64,000 nt of DNA, taken from NCBI GenBank assembly GCA_947453335.1, contig CANGFP010000001.1, positions 186,001-250,000 on the forward strand, written 5' to 3'. Below the pieces are notes generated by a model. That model saw only the letters and a program-made list of their open reading frames with translations. It did no database searches and had not been told where the DNA came from. Shown here piece after piece: positions 55,624 through 64,000 of this stretch. The translations under genes were made by a program, and so were the position numbers. Position 1 is the stretch's first letter. Each line of letters begins with the position of its first letter. Origin of the DNA: Opitutia bacterium. GTDB lineage: Bacteria; Verrucomicrobiota; Verrucomicrobiia; Opitutales; UBA953.

Positions 55624-58600
55624 ATGGTCCGTCCTACCCTTAGCCTCCTGTTCTTCGCCGCGGCCGCGCACGCGGTCCCCGAAGGCTTCACCATCCGCGA
55701 ATTCGTCGGCACCGCCCAGGAGCCCGAGATCTACCCGACGGCCGTCTCGGCGGCCGCCAACGGCGACATCTACATCTCTTCCGACAAGAACGGCTCGTTG
55801 GGCCACACCAAGGGCATGGGTCGCATCCTCCTCGCGCGCGACACCAAGGGCGCCGGCAAGGCCGACGTCATGGTCGAGTACACCAAGGTCGAGAGCCCGC
55901 GCGGCGGCCACTTCGTCGGCGGCGTCCTTTACCTCGTCCACCCGCCCTTCCTCTCCAAGTTCCAGGACAAGGACGGCGACGGCAAGGCCGACTACGCCAC
56001 GGAGCGCACGCTGCTCGTCGACGGCCTCGGCGGCGGCATCGAGCATCCCCGCGGCGCCGACCACACCACCAACGGTTGTCGCATGGGCATCGACGGCTGG
56101 CTCTACATCGCCGTCGGCGACTTCGGCGCCGGCCTCGTCCGCGACAACGACGGCGCCATCGGCATGGGCGACAAGAAGCGCGTCACCCTTTACGGCGGCG
56201 GCGTCATGCGCGTCCGCCCCGACGGCACCGAGCTGGAGGTCTACACCGAGATGACCCGCAACATCTGCGACATCGCCATCACGCCGACCCTCGACCTCTT
56301 CTCTCGCGACAACACCAACGACGGCAAGGGCTGGAACACGCGCTTCCACCACTTCACGTCCTTGGCCAACCCGGGCTATCCCCGTCTGTACAAGAACTTC
56401 GACGACGAGACCGCCCGTCCGCTGGCCGACTACGGCGGCGGCGCCGGCACCGGCGGCCTCTACCTCAGCGAGCCCGGCTTCCCCAAGGGTTGGGGCGAGA
56501 CGCTCTTCACCTGCGACTGGACGACCGGCACGATCCACAACCACCCCATCAAGCCCTTCGAAGCGACGTTCGTCGCCCAGCAGCAGACCTTCCATAAGGT
56601 CCCGCATGCGACCGACATCGACGTCGACGGCAGCTCCCGCCTCTACATCGCCGACTGGCGCGCGGGCGGCTTCAGCTACCTCGGCAAGGGCAAGCAGCAG
56701 GGCATGATCCAGCAGGTCGTCGCCAACGGCGTGACCCCGAACAAGTACGTCGACGTCACCAAGGTGTCCGACGCCGAGCTCGTCAAGCTGCTCGCCTCCG
56801 ACAGCGCCGTCCAGCGTCTCGAGGCCTCCCGCCGCCTGATCGACCTCAAGAAGGCCGACCTCGCGCCGGCCGTCCTCGCGATCGCCGCCGCCGGCAAGGA
56901 GCACCTCTACCACCGCGTCGCCGCGCTCTTCACCTACAAGCAGCTGCTCGGCAAGGATGCGACCCCCGGTCTGGTCGGCCTCGTGAAGGACGACGCGATG
57001 CGCGAGTTCGCCCTGCGCGCGCTCGCCGACCGCACCACCGAGCTCGCCGGCGTGCCGGTGCAGCCCTTCCTCGACGGCCTGAAGGACGCCAACCCGCGCG
57101 TCCGCCTGCAGGCGATGGTCGGCCTCCAGCGCCTCGGCGCCAAGGACGCCGCCGCCGCGATCGCCGCCGCCGCCTCCACCTGGCCGGTCGACGAGTCCAA
57201 GCTCGAGGAAGGCGCCCACTACCGCCTCCCGCACACGGCCATCCACGCCCTCGAGCACCTCGGCAACGCGAAGCCGCTCGTCGAGGCCGCCAAGGACCCC
57301 GCCCAGCGCTACATCGCGTTCCGCTCCCTGCAGCTGATCCATTCCAACGACGCCGTCGACGGCCTCATCGCCCTCAGCACCTCGGGCGACGCGGAGCAGC
57401 GCGCCGGGGCCATCGGCGCCCTCGCCCGCCTGTACCACGTCGAGAAGCCCTGGAACTACAAGGACTGGTGGAGCACCCGCCCCGACGACCGCGGCCCGTA
57501 CTTCATCCCCGTCGAGTGGGAAGCCACCCCGCGCATCAAGGCCGCCATCGAGGCCGCCTACGCCAAGCTCCCCGGCAACGTCCGCATGTCCGTGCTCGAG
57601 GTCCTCGCCAAGAACCGCATCGCCGTGACCTCGCTCAAGCTCGACGGCCTCGATCCGATCCGCCTCGCCATGGCTTCGCAGACGCTGAAGCCCGCCGATG
57701 TCGCCCTCCTGGTCGACGCCGCGCTCTCGTCCAAGCGCCCTTGGAACGAGCGCTTCGACTGCTACAAGGCCCTCGGTAAGGTCGAAGGCAACGACGGCCT
57801 CGCCCCGCGCGTGCAGGTGCTCGCCGGCTGGTCGAAGGAGAAGGGCGCCCCCGCAGGCGTCGAGCAGGCCATCAACGACTTCGTCAACGATGGCCAGCGC
57901 GGCAACGAAGTGAAGCCGCTGCGCGCCCTCGCCAACAAGGCGGAGGACGCCAACTCCCGCATCATCTGGCGCGCGTTGCTCACGGTGCTCAACAGCCCCC
58001 TGACCAAGGACGCCCAGAAGAAGGCCGTGAAGGCCGAGGTCGACAAGAACCCCCGCGACATCGGCTTCTTCCTCGCCATCTCCGACCTGGGTCTCTCGGG
58101 CTTCGACAAGGCCATCGACGCCGCCATCGGCGGCGACAACACGATCCTGATCAACGCCGCCAAGGCCGCCCGCGAGGCCGGCAAGGCCGCCGCCGAGCAC
58201 AAGGGAAAGCGCATCGCCGAACTCTCGCTCGCCGACGCCACCGCGGCCGGCATGAAGGGCAAGGGCAACGTGAAGCTGGGCCAGAAGCTCTTCACGCAGC
58301 AGGGTTGCGTGGCCTGCCATGCGATCGACCCGACCGCCGAGCAGAAGGGTCCGTACCTCGGCGCCGCCGGCGCGAAGTTCTCCCGCGACTACCTCGTCGA
58401 GTCCGTGCTGCAGCCCAACAAGGTCGTGGCGCAGGGCTTCCAGACGTTCATCTTCCAGATGAAGGACGATTCCGAGCAGACGGGCTTCGTCACCGGCGAG
58501 GCGGATGGCGTGATCACCCTCCGCAACGTCGCCGGCCAGGTCTCCAAGATCAAGCGTGCCGACGTCCGCAACGAGCGCCATGACACCAAGTCGATGATGC

Positions 58601-58686
58601 CCGAAGGCCTCGCCGCCGGCCTCACCGCCGAGGAGTTCGCCGCGCTGATCGACTACCTCGCCTCCCTTAAGGCGATCGGCGGTTAA
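55624..58686 (+). CDS. PVC-type propeller/HEAT/cytochrome c protein
   Basis: A 1,020-residue exported protein of the PVC heme-binding type. After a signal peptide (about 1-17), residues about 20-370 form a six-bladed propeller of the membrane-bound dehydrogenase-like type (EGFTIREFVGTAQEPEIYPT, PHATDIDVDGSSRLYIADW). A HEAT-repeat region follows at about 380-850, and the C-terminal cytochrome c domain has CVACH at residues 895-899. Very many PVC genomes encode large families of these; substrate (possibly an alcohol or sugar) is unknown. ATG 55624 was chosen; an open frame continues 600 codons upstream only as the antisense of the GH20 gene. A strong terminator follows at 58709-58735. Confidence 0.88.
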   Translation: MVRPTLSLLFFAAAAHAVPEGFTIREFVGTAQEPEIYPTAVSAAANGDIYISSDKNGSLGHTKGMGRILLARDTKGAGKADVMVEYTKVESPRGGHFVGGVLYLVHPPFLSKFQDKDGDGKADYATERTLLVDGLGGGIEHPRGADHTTNGCRMGIDGWLYIAVGDFGAGLVRDNDGAIGMGDKKRVTLYGGGVMRVRPDGTELEVYTEMTRNICDIAITPTLDLFSRDNTNDGKGWNTRFHHFTSLANPGYPRLYKNFDDETARPLADYGGGAGTGGLYLSEPGFPKGWGETLFTCDWTTGTIHNHPIKPFEATFVAQQQTFHKVPHATDIDVDGSSRLYIADWRAGGFSYLGKGKQQGMIQQVVANGVTPNKYVDVTKVSDAELVKLLASDSAVQRLEASRRLIDLKKADLAPAVLAIAAAGKEHLYHRVAALFTYKQLLGKDATPGLVGLVKDDAMREFALRALADRTTELAGVPVQPFLDGLKDANPRVRLQAMVGLQRLGAKDAAAAIAAAASTWPVDESKLEEGAHYRLPHTAIHALEHLGNAKPLVEAAKDPAQRYIAFRSLQLIHSNDAVDGLIALSTSGDAEQRAGAIGALARLYHVEKPWNYKDWWSTRPDDRGPYFIPVEWEATPRIKAAIEAAYAKLPGNVRMSVLEVLAKNRIAVTSLKLDGLDPIRLAMASQTLKPADVALLVDAALSSKRPWNERFDCYKALGKVEGNDGLAPRVQVLAGWSKEKGAPAGVEQAINDFVNDGQRGNEVKPLRALANKAEDANSRIIWRALLTVLNSPLTKDAQKKAVKAEVDKNPRDIGFFLAISDLGLSGFDKAIDAAIGGDNTILINAAKAAREAGKAAAEHKGKRIAELSLADATAAGMKGKGNVKLGQKLFTQQGCVACHAIDPTAEQKGPYLGAAGAKFSRDYLVESVLQPNKVVAQGFQTFIFQMKDDSEQTGFVTGEADGVITLRNVAGQVSKIKRADVRNERHDTKSMMPEGLAAGLTAEEFAALIDYLASLKAIGG

Positions 58687-58708
58687 GCCGCGCCAACAGC
58701 GACGCACC

Positions 58709-58735
58709 AAGGGCGCCCATCCGGGCGCCCTTTTT
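58709..58735 (+). terminator. Rho-independent terminator of the PVC cytochrome gene
   Basis: A 10-bp stem (58709-58718 with 58723-58732), 4-nt loop and a TTTTTGTT tail at 58731-58738. It lies 23 bp past the stop codon and is immediately followed by the intergenic repeat at 58750-58789. Confidence 0.92.
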
Positions 58736-58749
58736 GTTGGGGCGATGGG

Positions 58750-58789
58750 TAGGGGCTTAGCCGCGTGCTGCCCTAGTCCGTCTCCCCTT
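58750..58789 (+). repeat. Structured intergenic repeat, copy A
   Basis: A roughly 40-bp element whose 30-bp core (58760-58789) matches the copy at 61658-61687 with two differences. It can fold into a hairpin with arms at 58750-58754 and 58771-58775. At the outer pair, copy A has T-A and copy B C-G, a compensatory change. It follows a terminator in both places and lies between the PVC cytochrome and metK genes. The similarity extends weakly toward 58825. Confidence 0.6.
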
Positions 58790-58922
58790 GCTTGGTACTC
58801 TGTAATCTCCCCCAACCCCGATCCCCCAACCCCCAGCCCCTATACTATGACGCATCTTCCTATCCAGATACTTGGATACCCACTTGCCTCCCGGCGGCTT
58901 CCCGTTTTGTTTGCCTGACCTT

Positions 58923-60107
58923 ATGGCCCGCGCCGCATCCTTCATCTTCTCCTCCGAATCCGTCGGGGAGGGTCACCCCGACAAGGTGGCCGACTCGATC
59001 TCCGACTCCGTCCTCGACGCCTGCTTCGGCCAGGACCGGTTCTCCCGCGTCGCCTGCGAGACCCTGGTCAAGAGCGACCACGTGGTCATCGCCGGCGAGC
59101 TGACGACCAAGGCCAAGGTGAACTTCGAGGAAGTGGTCCGCGCCGCCATCCGCGAGATCGGCTACGTGAACGACGACGATGTCTTCCACGCCGACAAGGT
59201 CTTCATCACCAACCTGCTCACGAAGCAGTCGCCTGACATCGCCCAGGGCGTCGACGAGCGCAAGGCCGAGGGCAAGAAGCACGCGAAGATGGGCGCCGGC
59301 GACCAAGGGATCATGTTCGGCTACGCCTCGACCGAGACGCCGGAGCTCATGCCGGCGCCGGTCATGTTCGCCCATCGCCTCAACCGCGAGCTGGCCCGCC
59401 TCCGCAAGTCGGGCGCCAAGGGCACCGAATGGCTCCGTCCCGACTGCAAGTCGCAGGTCGCCGTCCGCTACGAGGACGGCCGCCCGGTCGCCATCGAGAA
59501 CGTCGTCATCTCCACGCAGCACACGGCCGACGTGTCGCACCGCCAGATCGAGAAGTTCTGCGTCGAGCACGTCATCCGGAAGGTGCTCCCGAAGGCCTTG
59601 CTCGGGAAGAAGACCGAATATCTGATCAACCCCACGGGTCGCTTCGTCGTCGGCGGTCCGCAGGGCGACTGCGGCCTGACGGGCCGTAAGATCATCGTCG
59701 ATTCCTACGGCGGCATGGGCCGTCACGGTGGCGGCGCCTTCTCCGGCAAGGACCCGACCAAGGTCGACCGTTCCGCCGCCTACATGGCCCGCTGGGTCGC
59801 CAAGCACATCGTCGCCTCCGGCGCCGCCGAACGCTGCGAACTCCAGGCCGCCTACGCCATCGGCCATCCCGAGCCGACCAGCCTGCACCTCGACACCTTC
59901 GGCACGGGCACGTTGTCCGACGCGCAGATCCTCGCCGCGGTGAAGAAGGTCTTCCTCTTCAACCCCGCCGAGATCATCCGCCAGCTCGACCTCCGCCGTC
60001 CGATCTACCGCGCGTCGACCCACTACGGCCACTTCGGCAAGAAGGGCCTGCCTTGGGAAACGACCTCGAAGCTGCCGGCCTTCATCAAGGCCCTCCATTC
60101 CGCCTGA
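58923..60107 (+). CDS. metK: S-adenosylmethionine synthetase
   Basis: A 394-residue cytoplasmic enzyme making SAM from methionine and [21 protein letters not shown] near residue 10, the [12 protein letters not shown] hexapeptide region near 122, and [22 protein letters not shown] near 263 are the three signature segments. ATG 58923 gives the usual start; an upstream ATG at 58872 would add 17 residues. ahcY follows after 17 bp, so SAM use and removal of the S-adenosylhomocysteine product are likely co-expressed. The 58790-58922 leader is pyrimidine-rich with a TATACT at 58841-58846; no known SAM riboswitch could be recognised. Confidence 0.97.
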   Translation: MARAASFIFSSESVGEGHPDKVADSISDSVLDACFGQDRFSRVACETLVKSDHVVIAGELTTKAKVNFEEVVRAAIREIGYVNDDDVFHADKVFITNLLTKQSPDIAQGVDERKAEGKKHAKMGAGDQGIMFGYASTETPELMPAPVMFAHRLNRELARLRKSGAKGTEWLRPDCKSQVAVRYEDGRPVAIENVVISTQHTADVSHRQIEKFCVEHVIRKVLPKALLGKKTEYLINPTGRFVVGGPQGDCGLTGRKIIVDSYGGMGRHGGGAFSGKDPTKVDRSAAYMARWVAKHIVASGAAERCELQAAYAIGHPEPTSLHLDTFGTGTLSDAQILAAVKKVFLFNPAEIIRQLDLRRPIYRASTHYGHFGKKGLPWETTSKLPAFIKALHSA

Positions 60108-60124
60108 CCTTCATCCATACCTTC

Positions 60125-61561
<1,437 letters not shown>

Positions 61562-61614
61562 ACGCGAAGCGCGGGTCACGTGGGCAAGGGGACACGGTGA
61601 CAAGGTAAAGGAAG

Positions 61615-61638
61615 AGGGCGCCTGCGGGCGCCCTTTTT
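61615..61638 (+). terminator. Rho-independent terminator of metK-ahcY
   Basis: An 8-bp stem (61615-61622 with 61627-61634) with a 4-nt loop and a TTTTTGTTTT tail from 61634. It is very similar to the terminator at 58709-58735, and both are followed by copies of the same repeat. Confidence 0.92.
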
Positions 61639-61647
61639 GTTTTGCGG

Positions 61648-61687
61648 CAGGGGCAGCGCCGCGTGCTGCCCTGGTCCGTCTCTCCTT
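61648..61687 (+). repeat. Structured intergenic repeat, copy B
   Basis: Second copy of the element at 58750-58789. Here a stronger hairpin forms: 61648-61657 with 61665-61673, nine pairs with a bulged G and a 7-nt loop. The outer C-G pair replaces a T-A pair in copy A. Between ahcY and the minus-strand gene at 61753. Confidence 0.6.
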
Positions 61688-61752
61688 CAAGGCCGAAGGC
61701 TGCCGCACAACCCCATGCCCCCTTGTCACCGTGTCCCCTCGTGCCTACTTGC

Positions 61753-62835
61753 TCACTTCCCGAGCGCCCACTTCATCGCGCTGAGTTCGCCGTCGCGGCG
61801 CATGCGCAGGAAGTATTCCTTCGAGGTCGCGGAGTCCATCTTGATGGATACTTCCGCGAAGGCCGCCGTGGTGTCCCGGATGTCGCTTCTCTTGGCGTCG
61901 AGCTCGGCGAGGCGGTCGGCCGCGGTCTGCCCATTGGCCCCGGTGGTCGTGAGGGGGTCGAGTTGCACGAGGAACGATCGTTCGATCGACATGCCGACGA
62001 GCTGGTCGACGAGGTAAGGGGCTTGGCTCTGGATTTTTTGGCCAAGGTCGATGCCGACGAGGACGGTGGGATGCGCAGCGTCGAAATCCTCCGCCTTGAT
62101 GAACTCGTCCTTGAGGCCGTCGATGTGGCGGGAGACTTCGCGCAGGGGCACGAGGGTGGGCCGGGTCAGGCCCGTCATGGCGGCTAGTTGGGCGGTCTGC
62201 GGATCCTGTCCGGCGCTGAGATACGCCTGCTCGGTGCCGGCCATGATCTGTTCGGAGAAGTCGGCCAGCGTGCCATGGTCGAGCGAGGCGAGCAGGCCGT
62301 TGGCGGCCTCGGCGTACTTGCCCTCCGAGAACGAGAGGTGTGCGCTGAGGTAGTCTCCCAGCGCGTTGTCGGGGCTGACGACCTTGAAGGCTTCGAGGGC
62401 GGCGCGGCGGTCTTCCGGCGAGGCGCTGGGGCTGAGCGCGACCTCCAGTTGGACCAGCGGGTTCTCCGGGTAGAGCAGGGCCGCCTCCTTCAGGAAGTCG
62501 ATGTCGAAGGACAGCCGCGCAGCCACGATGAGGCTTTGCGCGTCGCGTCCGCAGGAGTCTGCATAGTCGTTGAGTTGAGCCAGCGTGAGTTTGGGCGCGC
62601 CGCCCTGCATGAAGTCGCCCCACGCTTCGGCGAGGGTCTTGCCGTTAGGCAGGGGCGCCTTCGCGTCGAGCTTGCGCGCGGGTCGGGCCGCGGCCGGCTT
62701 GGCCGGCGCCATCGGCTTCGTCCGCCAGCCGGCGCGCTCGGGCCAGTCCTGGCGGACGGCCCAGTCGAAGAGCAGCAGCGCCCCCGCGGCGACCGCGAGG
62801 GCGAGGAGGACGGGCTTGGGCGAACGCGGGCTCAA
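61753..62835 (-). CDS. Unrecognised membrane-anchored TPR-like protein
   Basis: A 360-residue protein with one N-terminal transmembrane helix (about 8-25, VLLALAVAAGALLLFDW) and a helical periplasmic part with TPR-like pairs (LYPENPLVQLEVALSPS, HLSFSEGKYAEAANGLLASL near 165-190). It starts with TTG at 62835, overlapping the upstream stop (TTGA), and has GGAG five bases upstream; no ATG is suitably placed. The overlap indicates translational coupling with the Gfo/Idh-type gene. It ends 16 bp inside the right arm of the large inverted repeat region. No domain was recognised; function unknown. Confidence 0.7.
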   Translation of the reverse strand: MSPRSPKPVLLALAVAAGALLLFDWAVRQDWPERAGWRTKPMAPAKPAAARPARKLDAKAPLPNGKTLAEAWGDFMQGGAPKLTLAQLNDYADSCGRDAQSLIVAARLSFDIDFLKEAALLYPENPLVQLEVALSPSASPEDRRAALEAFKVVSPDNALGDYLSAHLSFSEGKYAEAANGLLASLDHGTLADFSEQIMAGTEQAYLSAGQDPQTAQLAAMTGLTRPTLVPLREVSRHIDGLKDEFIKAEDFDAAHPTVLVGIDLGQKIQSQAPYLVDQLVGMSIERSFLVQLDPLTTTGANGQTAADRLAELDAKRSDIRDTTAAFAEVSIKMDSATSKEYFLRMRRDGELSAMKWALGK

Positions 62836-64000
62836 AGCTTCTCCAGCGACCAGGGCTTGCGCAGCTCGCGCGAGAGCATGCCCGTGGCGGTGTCGTCGTT
62901 GAATCTGCCGGTGGCGGCGTCGAACTTGAGCTTCCGGCCGGTGAAGATGGCGGCGTTGCCGAAGTGGCCGATCGCGGTCGCGTGGTGCGCGGCGAGGGCG
63001 TGCGAGATCGGCTTGCGGCGCGATTGGCAGCAGTCGACGAACTCCTGGTAGTGGTCGGTCGTGCCGGGGCAGCGCCAGGCGTCGGGTCCGAGGTCCTTTT
63101 CCCAGAGGCCTTTGATGCTGCATTCCTGCGCGCCGCGGCGCACGAACAGCGTGCCTTTCTCGCCGGTGAACTTCACGCCTTCGAATTTGCTGTTCACGTT
63201 GAGCTGCGCGCCGTCGGCGTAGGTCAGCGTGTAGTCGTAGGTGCGGTGGGTGTTCCACGGCGCCTCGCGGAGCTCGCCGGAGCCCTCGACGGCCACCGCG
63301 AACTCGCCGTCCTTGCCCATCGCCCAGGCCGCGATGTCGCCGTGGTGGCAGACCCAGTCGAGCACCATGCCGCCGCCGAAGTTGGTGTGCCAGCGCCAAT
63401 GGAAGTGGAAGACGCGCGGGTCGTACTCCATCCATGCGGACGGGCCGACCCAGAGGTCGTAGTCTACCTCAACGGGCGGCTTCTCGCCGGGCTTCGGGGC
63501 GTCGGGGACCTTGTGGTTGTTGGTCGTCGTGCCGGCTTCGACACGCAGGATCTTGCCGAGCTCGCCGTTGCGGACGATCTCGACGGCGCGGCGGAAGTTG
63601 CCGGTGGAGCGCTGCCACATGCCGGTCTGCCAGACGCGGCCGTTGGCCTTGACCGTGTCGACGATGGCCTTGCCTTCGGCCCAGGTCTTCGCGAGGGGCT
63701 TCTCGCCGTAGACGTCGATGCCGGCGCGGAGGACGGCGCAGCTCAGCACGCCGTGCCAATGGTCGGGCAGGCCCATGACGGCGGCGTCGGGCTTCTCCTT
63801 CGCGAGGAGTTCGCGAAAATCCTGGTACTGCTTCGGGGCGGCCTGGCCGGCCTTGACGACGGTTTCGGAGGCGGACTTGAGGACGCGCTTGTCGATGTCG
63901 CAGACGGCGATGACCTGGACACCTTTCTTCGACAGGAGGTTGCGCATGTCGCCGCCGCCTTGGCTCTTGAGGCCGATGCCGACGAGCTGCAGGCGGTTAG
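62832..64000 (-). CDS. Gfo/Idh/MocA-family oxidoreductase, 5' end outside window
   Basis: The frame stays open to the window edge (389 codons), so the start is missing. Its N-terminal part (GIGLKSQGG, VQVIAVCDIDKRVLK) is a Rossmann dinucleotide fold; GLPDHWHGVLSCAVLRAG, then VYGEKPLAKTWAEGKAIVD (Glu-Lys-Pro motif) and GGMVLDWVCHHGDIAAWA are typical of the Gfo/Idh/MocA sugar oxidoreductases. The C-terminal half has NFGGG and HYQEFVDCCQSRRKPISH. Substrates are usually sugars or inositols; PVC bacteria have many. Without the 5' end, a signal peptide (Tat-type is frequent in PVC members) cannot be assessed. Confidence 0.9.
   Translation of the reverse strand, partial: NRLQLVGIGLKSQGGGDMRNLLSKKGVQVIAVCDIDKRVLKSASETVVKAGQAAPKQYQDFRELLAKEKPDAAVMGLPDHWHGVLSCAVLRAGIDVYGEKPLAKTWAEGKAIVDTVKANGRVWQTGMWQRSTGNFRRAVEIVRNGELGKILRVEAGTTTNNHKVPDAPKPGEKPPVEVDYDLWVGPSAWMEYDPRVFHFHWRWHTNFGGGMVLDWVCHHGDIAAWAMGKDGEFAVAVEGSGELREAPWNTHRTYDYTLTYADGAQLNVNSKFEGVKFTGEKGTLFVRRGAQECSIKGLWEKDLGPDAWRCPGTTDHYQEFVDCCQSRRKPISHALAAHHATAIGHFGNAAIFTGRKLKFDAATGRFNDDTATGMLSRELRKPWSLEKL

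Larger units (their letters stand above)
61586..61739. repeat. Large inverted repeat around the ahcY terminator
   Basis: The 20-bp left arm (61586-61605) matches the reverse complement of 61721-61739 over 19 positions with one extra or altered base at the end. The arms are separated by 115 bp that include the ahcY terminator and repeat copy B. It lacks an obvious target-site duplication, so a small non-autonomous element or a long-range RNA or DNA structure are both possible. Confidence 0.6.

Noticed and set aside
55606-58815. A 1,069-codon minus-strand frame opposite the PVC cytochrome gene
   Set aside because: Low-complexity antisense translation; the plus-strand product has a signal peptide, HEAT repeats and a heme site.
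58740-58922. A SAM-sensing riboswitch in front of metK
   Set aside because: The leader is pyrimidine-rich and contains a repeat plus a 6-bp hairpin (58861-58866 with 58873-58878), but no conserved core of SAM-I, SAM-II, SAM/SAH or SAH classes was recognised by eye. A covariance search would decide.

Overview
The window is high-G+C bacterial chromosome from a member of the PVC group, most likely a Verrucomicrobiota (Opitutae-like). The evidence is a DUF1592/DUF1587-type cytochrome protein followed by a DUF1552 protein, a large PVC-type propeller/HEAT/CxxCH protein, tandem CotH-like proteins, a glycoside hydrolase, a sialidase-like lipoprotein, a Gfo/Idh oxidoreductase, and many small lipoproteins. 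No mobile element, phage gene, CRISPR array or rRNA was seen. One tRNA-Thr (TGT) is present. The taxon call is an inference from gene families.

Layout. 1-9.7 kb: housekeeping genes (purC, a TatD hydrolase, tcdA, prfA, a HAD hydrolase, ftsK), then two exported low-complexity proteins. 9.7-17.6 kb: sialidase-like lipoprotein, beta-carbonic anhydrase, RadC, the DUF1592/DUF1552 pair and an exported SGNH hydrolase. 17.6-24.1 kb, mostly minus strand: rsmE, thiH, gcvH and gcvT in one run, a PEGA/alanine-repeat lipoprotein, tRNA-Thr and folP. 24.2-33.3 kb: an aa3-type (caa3) oxidase operon, coxB with a fused cytochrome c domain, coxA, coxC and subunit IV, followed without a break by a DUF3142 lipoprotein, an 800-residue solenoid lipoprotein and ctaG. 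An AT-rich palindrome lies in its promoter region.

33.3-44.1 kb, minus strand: an LptF/LptG permease, then an eight-gene MoxR/DUF58/Bat (aerotolerance-type) operon whose genes mostly overlap stop to start, and pyrG. 44.4-47.8 kb: sdhCAB, ended by a strong bidirectional terminator. 47.9-53 kb, minus strand: two CotH-like exported proteins, a VTC-fold polyphosphate-polymerase-like protein and a DUF4956 membrane protein. This cluster is the best candidate for an uncharacterised system. 53-64 kb: a FecR-like lipoprotein, a GH20 hexosaminidase, the PVC cytochrome protein, metK-ahcY (SAM cycle) flanked by two related structured intergenic repeats, an unrecognised TPR-like protein and a partial Gfo/Idh/MocA gene.

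Together, sdhCAB and the caa3 oxidase form an aerobic respiratory core, with c-type cytochrome proteins as possible donors. GcvT/GcvH and MetK/AhcY belong to one-carbon and methyl metabolism. The exported hydrolases suggest glycan scavenging. All family calls were made by reading translated motifs; no database search was run.
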